Under the pieces are notes generated by a model, which had not been told where the DNA came from, did not search any database, and worked only from the letters and a program-made list of their open reading frames with translations. A program made the translations under genes and the position numbers. Source: Blattamonas nauphoetae (lineage: Eukaryota; Preaxostyla; Oxymonadida). Taken from it: DNA of 64,000 nt. The DNA is taken from assembly GCA_033064195.1 (NCBI GenBank), contig JARBJD010000186.1, positions 82,361-146,360 on the forward strand, given 5' to 3'. Within the stretch, counting starts at the first letter, position 1. Every line of letters starts with the position of its first letter. Positions 45,651-57,120 of the stretch are shown here, one piece after another.

Positions 45651-47437
45651 CATCCGATTCTGTCAGCGCTGACATCGGCTCCTTCGATGCCCTTCTCGAA
45701 CCCACCCCAATCACTCCCTCCACAAACCACTCCATCACGATCTGAAAGTGAACAATATAGACGAAAACATGAAACACACTTTCTCTTCGACCCATCGCTG
45801 GGCTTCCAGAATTTTGTCGATGAACGCGGAGAAAGGCTCCAACGAACTGTAATTCGCAGAGTCGTCGATTGTTGGCTCTGTCTGCGTTGGTTCCCAAGTG
45901 CAAATGAGAACATTCTCGTTCTCAATCTCTACTGTTCCCGATGAACCGGGTGCAGGTCTTGGGTGTCTTCCCTTTCGTGGGTGGTCGCCTTTGTCATCAT
46001 TTGCATCGTCAAGATCATACGGATTGTCTCCATCGTCACCTCCTCCGCTTCCTTGCTCAGCCTCACCCATGCGGTCTCTCCAACTCGCATCGACTGCCTC
46101 GTCTCCTGCAGTCAGCAGTTTGTCGAGGATCTTTCTGACAATCACTGCTTTCTCCATTCGGTCTTCGTCTCCTGGAGTCTGTCCGCCTTCCCATTCTGCT
46201 TCGGTAACGACAGTGTCAGCGATTGAGGACGAGCACTCGCTTATTGAGAAAGGAAGTGACCCGGTGGACTCACTATCCCGAGCTGAGGTGTAGTCCCGAG
46301 TGGTGCTGACATTGTCTTGATCATCAATCTCTTCTTCCTGTTTTTGACCTTCATTCTTCTGCTCGCCGTGATAACGAAAGATGACATTGTGGTCCAAATC
46401 CATTTTGTGTTTCGAGAGAACATGGAACGTGATTCGGAGGCGAAGGAGGATGTGTCTGTATGGACGAGAGCTAAGTAAGTGATAAAGAGGCCTGTTTACG
46501 AGCTCTATTTGGGGTAAATCGCCGAGAATAGTATCCCACGGTTGAGGAGGGCGAGTCATCATGCCATTAACATTTCTGACTGTATGAGGGACAATTAGTT
46601 GTGCTTTTCTGTACAATGTGCCTCTTTTGATACGTAACTTGTGCCAGTGTGGATGATCTCTGATGAAGGTGTGAATTTGTCTCAAAACATTGTCGGAGGT
46701 TGGCGGTTCAGGGAGATCTTGATTTTTGACCAAGGTGTTCACCAGAAACTCGATAACATCTCCACGAACAGCTGAAAATGCGAATCTACTTGTTGGAAGA
46801 AAACCCTCATGGTTGGGAATGAGTTGGAAGAGGATCGTTGTTATGATTTTGGTCCACAAGTAGAAGGTGGAGATCGGACTGGGAATATGATAGGGATAGA
46901 GCCAAGTTTCTTGATGGAGTTCTTGAAAGAGAACACATAGTGACTGCAGATTTTCGGTGAAGATCTGAGCGCGAGGTGGAAGTGGACGTTGAGGGTTCTT
47001 CCGAAATATACCTGAAGGGAATGGGGAAGTTTCAGGTGAAAAATAATCTAAAAACTGAGTTGAATCGTCCCGGTGTCATCAAGGAGAACATCTTCACGTT
47101 CCAAGAGATTTGGACGTTTCATCAAGCTCAACCAAGAGTCCAAAGCAATCACTCCCTGTACAAACCACTCTAGAAGCGTCTAGAAAACAAGTAAGATTGC
47201 AGAAGTTCGACAAACAAGCCATACTTGGTCATGAGGTGGGCAATCGTTCAGGCATCTCCAACTCACCACATCTGTGATTTTGGACGTCTTCGCTCTTGGA
47301 TCCTCGGTATCGATTCGTTCAAGAGTATATGGATCGGTTGCAGTGACAAGAGGATATGGAAAATGACCAAATGTTGAAGTGTAGAAATAGTCGTTGTATT
47401 CATGCATTGTTAATGAGATTATAGTTGATTTTGACAT
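45651..47437 (-). pseudogene. 5' piece of the split large-family gene (member B), carrying two family modules
   Basis: Exons: 47437-47267, 47179-47056 (124 nt), 47011-45780 and 45741-45651, separated by GT-AG introns of 87, 44 and 38 nt. The second exon starts TLLEWFVQGVI and ends after DDTGT. The long exon runs open for 410 codons, through an acidic region into NYSSLEPFSAFIDK, then the last exon restarts with VMEWFVEGVIG. The 91 nt before the element plus 33 nt at 37700-37668 again make a 124-nt exon. So either two tandem genes fused or one gene holds two modules. ATG 47437 is a possible start, but protein-like sequence such as LVKYFQRYSQENVVYFQEM runs upstream of it. Confidence 0.7.
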
Positions 47438-47806
47438 CTCTTGGAAGTATACTACGTTTTCCTGTGAATATCTCTGGAAGTATTTGACAAGATATCAATG
47501 GCTACGAGAAGAGAAGATGACAATTTTGAGAGACGAGAAAAAACACGGTCAAGAAGTACAAAACGTGATGAAGTGGATGAATGAGAACCTTTGAGAGCAG
47601 AAGATGACAGAATACCTCGGAAATAACCTCGATTGGGGGATAGAACGAGAGGGGATGAAACAAAGGTTCGATCACTTCCTAGTCCAAATGAGAGAATGAT
47701 CATGTGATCACCTCTCTTGCCCGTTTACACATCACACATTTCTCACCCATCTCGCTGTTTCAGACCATTTCAGCCGAGTTTGAAGACAAAAGGAAGGGCG
47801 GGCGGA

Positions 47807-49727
47807 TCAAGGGTTCGAAGAATGGTGGAGAGTGAAGTCCACGGGCTCTTTCCGCGCGTCGGCGATTTCGATCTCCCGCTTCCATTGGCTCTTCATCCGC
47901 CGCCTTTCGGCTGTCTCCATCTCCTTCTTCCTTCGCATTTCGCGAGCCATTCTTTGCTCCTCCTCTTTCTCCTCCTGCCGTCTTCGTTCCCGCTCCTCTC
48001 TCCTCTCCCGCTCTTCCTTCCTCCGTTTTGCTTCCTCTTTCGCCTCTTCCTTCCGAATGTCCAGACTCCGCAGATTGCGTCGTCCCAAATCCCATTCTGC
48101 CCGGTTCCTTTCCTTCATCTGCAGAATCACTCGGTCGTCTTCACTTTTCGCCAGAACGCTTCTGTTCTGTGTTTCCATCGCTTCTGTTTTGCTCACAATC
48201 TCTGTCAGCCTCCTCTTCTGCCGCTTCAATTCTTGCCTCGAGATCTCGTCCACACGCTGCATCCGCAGTGCCCGCATCCGATCCTCCATCTCCTTCACTT
48301 CGCTGTACGACATTTCAGACTGATCCCCCACTGCAAACTCCCTTTCCATTCGCCGCAGAACAACAAGCTGCGCGTCGCTCTCCCGCTCATTCCGAGACGC
48401 CGGGCGCGACGTGGCTGTCGACACCACTCTGCTGTCCTTCTTCCGCGCATTGGCAGCGGACCCATCCTTCCCCTTCCGCGTGTGCACCAGACTCTCCCAG
48501 TTCGGCACGGTCACCACGTCTGGCCTCCCCTTCCGCTTCTCCCGCTCAATCGGCGTCTGCACAACCGCCGGCGAGCGCTGTCGGGGCTGGCTGCTCGCCG
48601 ATTTCGGAGAAAGATGGACAGACAGCGGCGAGCGCGTCTCGTCCTCGTCGTCCTCTTCCCAGCCCTCCCCGGCCGACCCACGCGACAGGTATCGCTCCTG
48701 GCCATCCCCAAACGCAGACCCATCGCCGAGCGGAGGAAGGGCGGGAGAAGTGTTGGGCGGGTTCCCTTTGATTCCATGCACCAGATTCTGCGAGACTCAG
48801 AACAAGACGCAACAAACATAGAAGCTCTCCCGGCTGTGCTTCTGCTTCAGCTTCACCTGGCTCATCCGCTCCACAATCCGCCGCGGATACCCTCGCTCTT
48901 CCCGCAGCCGCGCGTTCAGCGAGTCGATCTTGGCTTGCACGTTCTAACGAGACACAGACACGAGAAAGAGCAACAAGGCCAAACCCTGATTTCATCCTCA
49001 ACGTGGTCAGTCGCCGACAGCCGCAGGAGCAGAGCATGCTTCCGTTCTTCCAACTCAACTCGCGTGTCCACAAGCGACGAGATCGCTGCTTGTGTCTCCT
49101 CACACTTCTTCCCATACTCCTCCACATCCTTCCTCGCCTGCTTCTTCTCTTCTTCAATTCCCTTCAGCTTCTCGTCGAGTGTCCGTTCCATCGCTTGAAG
49201 TCGCTCAAGATAAACACGAACCGTCTCGTGGTCCACCTCCAGCTGGCGTGTTTCTGCGTTGGACTGCAGATTCTGAACACGAATTAAGCAGAATCAGGGC
49301 ACACCGCTTCCTCAAACACTTCTTCCACTTCTTTCTCAGCGTCGTGGAGGAACTTCTCCTTCGTCCGCGATATCTCCGAGAAATGCATGTTCACAGCATG
49401 CAGTGCTTCGAACTTTTGTTCAATTTCCCTCCTTTGTGTTTGTTTGTTATTCTCAATCTCGCTTTTCAGTTCGTCAATTCGAGCTTGAAGAACCGCATTC
49501 TCTGTTCTGAACCAATCACCAAAAGAGATAAAGGTCATCTAACTGCGGGGTAAGGAGCATACGAGTAGTCATGAGCCCTGAATCAGAATGATGAAGAAGA
49601 AAAGAGGCAAAGACTTTTCGAGCATCAATTCCAGACGACTCTCACGTTCTTGGACAGAACGCAGCTTGTGACGTTTGTCTTCCACCCGCTCCGAGATCTC
49701 ATGGAACACTGAGTGGACATCGAGCAT
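47807..49727 (-). CDS. Coiled-coil protein, unknown function
   Basis: Exons from the 5' end: 49727-49615, 49506-49305, 49272-48985, 48943-48818 and 48787-47807, giving 569 codons. All junctions are GT-AG and in frame; introns are 108, 32, 41 and 30 nt. The first intron could instead hold a 15-nt exon (49577-49563) adding AHDYS. Residues about 10-240 are heptad-rich (VFHEISERVEDKRHKLR, EELDEKLKGIEEEKKQ-like). A serine/proline-rich linker follows, then a very charged C-terminal coiled coil of R/E/K repeats. It may be a cytoskeletal or basal-body protein, but nothing specific proves that. The start ATG has an in-frame stop just upstream. Confidence 0.8.
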
Positions 49728-49878
49728 TCATTCAGAAACTGCTCAATTCTCAAAAATGTGGGGGGATCTCAATTCCCATTATAATCGACAAACAGTTTCG
49801 TGTAATTCTCCCATTGTCGCACATCACAGTATATGTGTGAAGTGATTCAACTCTCTCCACAACAATCACACATTAACA
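49728..49878. promoter_or_regulatory. Divergent promoter region between coiled-coil gene and histone H2B
   Basis: Only 151 bp separate the two start codons, which face away from each other, so both promoters must lie here or overlap the genes. The sequence is AT-rich with TATATGTGTGAAGTG about 50 bp before H2B. No motif is assigned. Confidence 0.4.
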
Positions 49879-50241
49879 ATGTCCCAACCAGTGAAGAAAG
49901 ACAAACCCGCAAAGACCGTGCCCGCTGACGGGGATAAAAAGACGCGCCGTCGGAAGCGCCACGAGACATACTCGAGCTACATCTATCGCGTGCTGAAGTC
50001 GGTGCACCCGGAAACAGGCATCTCGAACCGCGCGATGGCGATCATGAACTCGTTCATCAACGACATCTTCGAGCGGATTGCGACAGAGGCGTCGCGGCTG
50101 GCTCGGTACAACGGACGCCACACGCTGACGTCGCGCGAGATCCAGACGGCAGTGCGGCTGATCCTGCCTGGGGAGCTTGCGAAGCACGCGGTGAGCGAGG
50201 GCACGAAGTCGGTGACGAAGTACATGTCAGCAGACAAGTGA
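49879..50241 (+). CDS. Histone H2B
   Basis: An intronless 120-residue core histone that pairs with H2A in the nucleosome. A lysine-rich N-terminal tail ([27 protein letters not shown]) is followed by the histone fold with [35 protein letters not shown], the highly conserved [20 protein letters not shown] and [20 protein letters not shown]. Length and order match H2B throughout. GC content is higher than in the surroundings, as expected for a highly expressed gene. Stop TGA at 50239-50241. Confidence 0.98.
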   Translation: MSQPVKKDKPAKTVPADGDKKTRRRKRHETYSSYIYRVLKSVHPETGISNRAMAIMNSFINDIFERIATEASRLARYNGRHTLTSREIQTAVRLILPGELAKHAVSEGTKSVTKYMSADK

Positions 50242-50296
50242 GGCGTCTTCCTTTTGTGTTTCTGGACACAACCACACTTCACCAGCTTCTCTTCAT

Positions 50297-50722
50297 TCAG
50301 CCCTTCTTCTTCAAGCTGTGGTCAAGTTGTTCAACGTGGAATTTGTGGGAAACAGCGGTTTTTGGTGTTGGAGTGTTTTGCTTTATTCTGGTGCAATATA
50401 GTGTGAAATTGGAATTTAGCTGCGATGAAGGAAGGGTCAATTCGTCGAATGGACACTGAATGAGATTCTTTTGCTTTTCGACGTGAACCAACTTGGTAGA
50501 GGAGACTTGTCGACCTGATCGAGATTTCACCTCAAACGCCAATGAAACAGCTGGTCTGATCAGTAAGTTTCCGAGATAGGAACAAGAGGCCCAAATATAT
50601 CTTTGAAATTCTCGAACGAGAGTTTGATTGTCGAATCTGTTTTGGTAAAACTGGATGTTGGAAAAGCACTGCATGGTGTGGTTCAACGAAAGAGTTGCAT
50701 CCTTCTGCATCTCACATCTCAT
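50297..50722 (-). CDS. Possible small protein, convergent with H2B
   Basis: 141 codons from ATG 50722, starting MRCEMQKDATLSLNHTMQ. Mixed composition with no motif; it ends 55 bp past the H2B stop. It could be chance, or the last exon of a spliced gene. Confidence 0.25.
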   Translation of the reverse strand: MRCEMQKDATLSLNHTMQCFSNIQFYQNRFDNQTLVREFQRYIWASCSYLGNLLIRPAVSLAFEVKSRSGRQVSSTKLVHVEKQKNLIQCPFDELTLPSSQLNSNFTLYCTRIKQNTPTPKTAVSHKFHVEQLDHSLKKKG

Positions 50723-52284
50723 AGAACCCTTCAGATCTGATCGTCATCTTCTCAGCTCGTTCTTCCTCCGTCGAATTCGGCTCCGCTGTTGTCGAGCTTC
50801 TTGTGCAGCTATCTCCTGACTGCTCCGGTCTACCACATTCCAAACAAAGAGATGGATGCGGAGAATGCGGGATTAGGAAGTCATGAGGTGAGAGACGTTC
50901 TCATGAGGGGATAAACTGTAGTTTTTGGGAGCATTGGGGTTCTCTTTCCAAGTCCGACTTGATTCACGCTCGTGAGAACTCAGTCACGAGATGTTGTTCA
51001 AAATAATCCATCCTCTTTCAATATGTGTGCATATGTTGGAATTTCTGTCATTTTGACTTGGTTGTCCGAGTTTGTTGTCGAAAGGTTCAGAAATCAGCGA
51101 TCGATGAACGGTCTTTCCTGATTGGCGGATTTTCCATTATTCTTGTTATAATCTCGCTGGATAACCCGTTTGAGAGACAAAATGATGCTTTTCATCTCTA
51201 AATCTGATCAAACCAACCTTTGTTCTTTTTCTCTCCTGATTCAAGACTTCACCAATCGACGTCTTTTTTTCCAACTCTCATCATCACTGACGCGATAATA
51301 TCAAGGGGATATTCATAGATACGTTCCGAGTCCATCCAAAATAGGATTGTTTTCGGAATCGTCATTGAACACGACATCTCAGGAATCAAATCGTTTTGTG
51401 TGTCTTTTCATCCTCTACCTTTGGCATGTTAATTGGATTGGACGGTGCCAGCGTTGGACTGGACAATTGACTTCGATTGGAAATTCAATTTTGATCCTGT
51501 TCATTTTACTCTCATTCCATATATTTGTTTCCTTTCACTTGAAAATGAGAAGAGTCTGTTGAAAATCAGCGAAATGGTGAGAATCCGATGATACTCTTCT
51601 TCTAGTGACGAGTTGCTTGATCCACCCACCATTGGACGTCATTGGATGTCATTGGACATTTCGCTGATACTTTTGTTCTGATGTCTTCTCAATTAGTGCA
51701 TACCGTTTTTGAAGTTTTCAAAGAGTCGGCAAAATTGGACTGTCCGATTGGACATCCAGTCCTGGACGTCCAATCGACATCTATATAGGGTCACAGTTGC
51801 TTCTCCATTTCGATGTTGGTGTGATATTACCACCCATCTCTCACTTTTTTGATTAGTCTTAGACCTCATCACTTTGTTTGAGCGAGGTAGTGCCTTCATC
51901 TCTGCATTTTGCTTCCCCTGGATGTGACCAAACTCAGAACAGTTTGAGTCGCCGTTGATCGTGTTTTCTCTCCTTATTTTCAATTTCTAGCCACTTCCTT
52001 CACTTTTTCTCTCCATCTCTTGCAGGAACAGGGTGCTCATTCATCCACAAGCGAGAAAGCTGCACAACCGCAATTTCAGTCTTCTTCTCCTCTGAGAAGA
52101 AATGAACAACTGTCATCGAATTGGTAGAAAATGGACTCAGAGTATTTTCAAAGGGAACCTCCAAGACGACGGGCATATTGTTCCCCAATATACACTAGGA
52201 TGGGAGATCTGTTGCCATCGGTTTGCATCTCTTGCTTATTCATTTTTTTGACATTTTTTCATCATCTTTGACCCTCCTCATTCA
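50723..52284. other. No gene supported
   Basis: AT-rich. The word ATTGGAC and relatives recur in both orientations at 51425-51480 and 51625-51775, and ATCAGCGAAATG at 51566 is mirrored at about 51660, suggesting small palindromic repeats. Frames such as 51693-51983 have no support. Confidence 0.4.
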
Positions 52285-53687
52285 TATAGTGGAAATTTAA
52301 CCCGATACTTTAATTTAACCCGATACTTTTCTCCCATTTTTTGGACCCCTGTTTCCATCCATCCCATATTTCTCGGAACCCATAACTTTTTGGGTCCCAC
52401 CATTTCCGGGTTGGATATCTACCCTCCCCCATCAATCACTTGAGGTAGAAATCGAACCTCCAAAATAGGATCCCCGGGTGGGGTCTCCTATTTAGGAGCC
52501 TTTTTTTTCTAATTTTTTGACCCTTTTTTGGCTCCCAAATAGGAGGTCCTTAACATTTAAGCTTAGGAAAGCCGAACTTCACGACCACTTTTCTCCACGC
52601 CTGTTCATGATTTTTCAATCCCAGTTCATTTCTGGTGATTTGGGATGGTTTTCTCTCAAAATGACAATTTTTTGAAAAATGAAAAATCCTGGGGGGATCT
52701 GGGTGGAAATTTAGGGTGAAATATTGATTTACCTGTATAACAAGCTTAGGATCTTGAAAACTTGTTTTGATCATATCTCCACAACCAAACATGATCCAGA
52801 CATGAAACTTTTACCAATATGGATGTTTTGTTGAGAAGTATTTTTTTCGGAAAATTTTGAGAATTTTCGAAGACCTCCTATTTTGGCACTTTATGGTTTT
52901 TCCGTGTTTTTCTCAGAATCTCCACCTCCATCTCACTCTCTGAGAACGAATCTGTCGAAAATGATGATTTGGATTGGATTCTGATGGTGTCTCCACCATT
53001 TTGACGGAATTTGGAGACTGGTGCATCATCCCATGTCAAGTGACAGCTCTCATTTAGAACCAAGGTTAAAAAGAAAAAAAAATATCTCAACTGCCGCAAG
53101 GGGATTTTTTTCAAAATTTTCCGAAAAAAATACTTCTCAACAAAACATCCATATTGGTAAAAGTTTCATGTCTGGATCATGTTTGGTTGTGGAGATATGA
53201 TCAAAACAAGTTTTCAAGATCCTAAGCTTGTTATACAGGTAAATCAATATTTCACCCTAAATTTCCACCCAGATCCCCCCAGGATTTTTCATTTTTCAAA
53301 AATTGTCATTTTGAGAGAAAACCATCCCAAATCACCAGAAATGAACTGGGATTGAAAAATCATGAACAGGCGTGGAGAAAAGTGGTCGTGAAGTTCGGCT
53401 TTCCTAAGCTTAAATGTTAAGGACCTCCTATTTGGGAGCCAAAAAAGGGTCAAAAAATTAGAAAAAAAAGGCTCCTAAATAGGAGACCCCACCCGGGGAT
53501 CCTATTTTGGAGGTTCGATTTCTACCTCAAGTGATTGATGGGGGAGGGTAGATATCCAACCCGGAAATGGTGGGACCCAAAAAGTTATGGGTTCCGAGAA
53601 ATATGGGATGGATGGAAACAGGGGTCCAAAAAATGGGAGAAAAGTATCGGGTTAAATTAAAGTATCGGGTTAAATTTCCACTATATC
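52285..53687. mobile_element. Foldback element, recent copy (about 1.4 kb)
   Basis: Two arms of roughly 590 bp (52285-52880 and 53105-53687) are nearly identical inverted copies, with a centre of about 220 bp. The ends read ATATAGTGGAAATTTAACC and the complement, flanked by TA, which would fit Tc1/mariner-like integration. The subterminal AACCCGATACTTT occurs twice in each arm. The frame 52550-52792 is the arm's by-product. The same arms, more decayed, occur at 8868-9975 and 21715-22250. Confidence 0.92.
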
Positions 53688-53692
53688 TTCAC

Positions 53693-54153
53693 ATTCGACA
53701 TATAGATCGGGAGTTAAGGGGAGATTTGAGCAGATAGCAAAACAGGCCGAGGCGAAGAGGCAAGAATCAGAGGAGATGGTAGCTAGGAATATGGAATCAG
53801 ATGATGAGAAGAAAGATTCGAAGACAGTTGTGATTCCAAAGGAAGTGAAGTCTCCAGAACCCAGCCAGAACAAGATTGAACAAGAACACACTGTTGCACT
53901 TGTTGCAACTCTAACTGATCAAACGATGGCCGAATCAATCGGTGAAGAAAATAAGGAATCAACAAAACAAGTCGAGAAGAAAGAAGAACCGAAAGTTCAG
54001 GACAATGAAATACTTTGCGAAAACAATGGAAGAGAAGAATGTATCATCGATACAAAGTTTGTCAGAATGAATTCCCAGAAATTTCATCTCATCTTCATTG
54101 TCCTCTCAAGAGATATCTCCGTTCTTCATAATCTTTCACATTCTCCACATTGA
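53693..54153 (+). CDS. Hypothetical acidic/lysine-rich protein, probably an exon
   Basis: The frame is open from before 53693 (SGVKGRFEQIAKQAEAKRQE) through SDDEKKDSKTVVIPKEVKSP to VEKKEEPKVQDNEILC. The last 30 residues, after about 54075, look like intron read-through. The foldback element lies directly upstream, perhaps in an intron or over the missing 5' part. No domain recognised. Confidence 0.4.
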
Positions 54154-55174
54154 TCCTTCTTCTCTTTTTCTCCTTAACCTCCAGAATTCAACATTTCCCC
54201 CCACACGACAATGCTCCAACGAAGTCAACGTCGTTGAACACAGCTTCTTCAACCGGGTATTCTTCACAATCGCTTTCATCAAGGCCTTCCTCTAAATCAT
54301 GATCACACTTGTTAACGGTCTCACCTACTCTTTTTTGGTCATACACAGACACCCTGGACTGAATTTGTGTTCTGGTCTCTTCGAACTCGGCGTATTTCTA
54401 CTTGTGTATGGCCCTGATGATCACACTTGCGAAAATCGGAAAGGAGGGGAATCAAAGATTCTTGGACGCTCGCTTCGATCTGAACAGGGAGTGACGGTGA
54501 ATGAAAAGCAAACAAGGAAGGGGATGCGAGGAAGAACGAACATAGACGCGCTGTTGATGTTTGTAAGATCTCAACCAGCCCTAAAATAGACTGAGCCAAT
54601 CGTCGAAGGAAATTCAGAAGAATCACAACAAGCTGAAGGTCGGCTGCCGTATCTTTTGTCTTCTTTTCACTTAATTCGTCACTAATCACACTGTTTTGCC
54701 TTGTGTCATTTTTACCAGCCAGGTTCTGATATCCACCCTCGCCATATCAATTATTCCATCTTTAAGATCATTGCTGCAAGAATATGTTTGTAGAATTGAT
54801 AATTCGAGGAGAAAAGGATGTGGTTTGGAATGATCATCCCATTTCCATCCGATAATTCAGTTCTCCGGACACAATTGACCTCAATCTGCAGAAATATCTC
54901 TAATCTGCCCACAGAACACCTTCCCTTGTCGTTTCGAGTCATTTTGTTGCAATGACTTGGATTTCACCCATTGCCCGGTTTTATGAACTCCCTCGGCTCC
55001 TAAATAGGAGACTGGACATTGGACTGGACATTGCCACCTCGACTGGACACAGCTTAACAGGCCAACTCTACCTTCATCGATTTCACCATCTTTTGTTGTT
55101 TTCACCTCTTTCATCACTCATTTTCAGGACTTTTTTGATCCAGAACAAGGCGCTTCTGATTATCAAAACTTTGA
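54154..55174. other. No gene supported
   Basis: Short frames only. GGACATTGGACTGGACATTG at 55014-55033 resembles the ATTGGAC words near 51.4-51.8 kb and may mark another repeat. The last 100 bp may be the 5' region of the family gene at 55175. Confidence 0.35.
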
Positions 55175-57120
55175 ATGGAGAAACGATCTTCTCTTTCTCA
55201 ACAGTCCATTAATTCTACATCCACAGAATGTTCCAAATGCAACCCGACTGATAATGCACTTTTTCAGGAGATTCAGACACAATCTCTCGCATTGCGCCTA
55301 GAGCAGTTTCGCAACGTAGATGAGTCTCTTTCTTGGACTGTGTGTTGTTATCCTCATTTTCTAACTTCCTGCAGCGATTGATGGAATGGTTTGTTGAAGC
55401 GGTGATAGGAACGGAACTGTTCCGAAATGAGCATCCCTCTGCCCCGCCTCTGATCTTCGAGAACATCCGAATTGACTCATCCTCCACAATCGTGATAGGT
55501 TTTCTCTTTTTCACCTTTCATAGTCTGAACAGCCTTTCCCTCGTCACCAGAGCAACCACCGAATTCTGGATCTCTCTCTTCCGACATCTCCTCAATCTGC
55601 AAGTTCTTTCTGGACAGCCATCGAACACTTGAACACCACAACCGATTGATCCTCCCTCTTGATCCAAACAAGAAAGATATTGTCTTTGCCCGCATCATGG
55701 TTGCCCTCGTCGAACATTTCGTGGCATCTGGAGATCTCATTCTCCAATCATCATCTCCAACCGATCTCTCACAATATTTTGCTGATTGTTATCATCAACT
55801 TGACATCAATGATGATGATATATCAACATATCCATTCCTCATCCACAATCTCGCCTCGTCATTCACTCGTTTTGTTCTTCAACCAGACAGTCTCCATCAT
55901 GTTATTCCCGAAAACCACTCCTTCCTGCGCGGAGTTGATGTTGAACATTCGGAAGAGCTTCTGGATGCTGTGAAGAAGATCAAAGAGACACTCTCACCGG
56001 AGACAGTTCTGAATGCATATTGTGATTGGGCAGAATGGGTGACGATGATGGAGACAGTCGAGAAAGATGCGACACAAGTGGTGTGTCTTCCTTTCTGTTC
56101 TTTCTTCACTTCAGAGTGATCTTTCTTTCCTCCAATCTCGCTGTCTTCGAGCCACACTTCTCTCACTCCAAATGAGACATAACTGCAGAGTTGCATCACT
56201 ACAAATTGAGGAGAACAACAAAACGGATTTCATTCCTTTTGATCCGGATGTCAGCCTGAACGGGACAGATACCAGCTCATCGAAATCGTCAATTTCAATC
56301 TCAAGCAAAACAGCACTCCCATCCCAACAATCGTCTTCAGGTTATCACTCTCTCACTTCTGATCAGTTGTCATCCCATTCCGACTCCATCGCTAATCATT
56401 CCCGACAGATCATCGATTCTCTTCATCTCCTCCTCACGCGACCCCGTCAAACATCATTCTCGTGGGACACCCGTCCATTGCTCATGTCGGAATCAGATCT
56501 GGACGCGTCTTTCCAGCCCCTCCTCGATTCATCGATCCAAACGAGCAGTTTGACACATCTCTGTTCGACGAGGCAGACGATGTGAAGATTGTGGATCTCT
56601 CCGTCGGTGTCTGGCTGTGATCGAAGCGACGCAGTGCATTGTGAACATCGACACATTCCGGACAGTCCTCATCGCTGGCCTCCACTCGTCCAATCTTGCC
56701 ATCCAAATGGAATGTTATCTCCTCTTCTTCGAAACTGGTCCCTTCCTTCGAACAGTTGATGATCCTCGAGACAGTAAATTCCAGGGTCTTCGAAAGGCGT
56801 TCACAGATGGAACATTCTGGGAGATGATGACGTTGATGGAGTTGTGGATACGGTGGTTTTCCTTTAGAGACAGAGATGGACAAGCACCGATGATGTCTGA
56901 ATCAGACTTCGATTTCGACGGGTTTCTGGCTGCGGATTGGAGTCTCGTGACTCTTCGATGAGGCTTGTCGCTTCATCGAAATGATCCTCACTAGTGACGC
57001 GGTTTCGATGTCTTTCGATGGCAATTGGACTTCCTTCTTTCGTTTGAGAAGAGGCATCAGATGATGTCGCGTCTCTCCAGGGTGTTCCCTCCGCTCACAC
57101 CATAACCAAACCAGGGCCAT
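55175..57120 (+). pseudogene. Large-family member C, frameshifted
   Basis: Exons 55175-55339, 55375-55498 (124 nt, beginning RLMEWFVEAVIG), 55533-56080 and 56115 onward align with member A in phase; introns are 35, 34 and 34 nt, GT-AG. Exon 3 ends VEKDATQV and exon 4 starts SDLSFLQSRCLRATLLSLQ. The fourth exon stops at 56585, while the family-like text continues in other frames: DPNEQFDTSLFDEADDVK, then IEATQCIVNIDTFRTVL to 56961, then CRFIEMILTSDAVSMSF. At least two or three frame changes and a deletion relative to member A are needed, so it is probably dead. ATG 55175 is a plausible start. Confidence 0.65.

Noticed and set aside
54952-55212. Open frame before member C as its N-terminus
   Set aside because: It overlaps ATG 55175 in a different frame and has no similarity to the 5' exon of member A.
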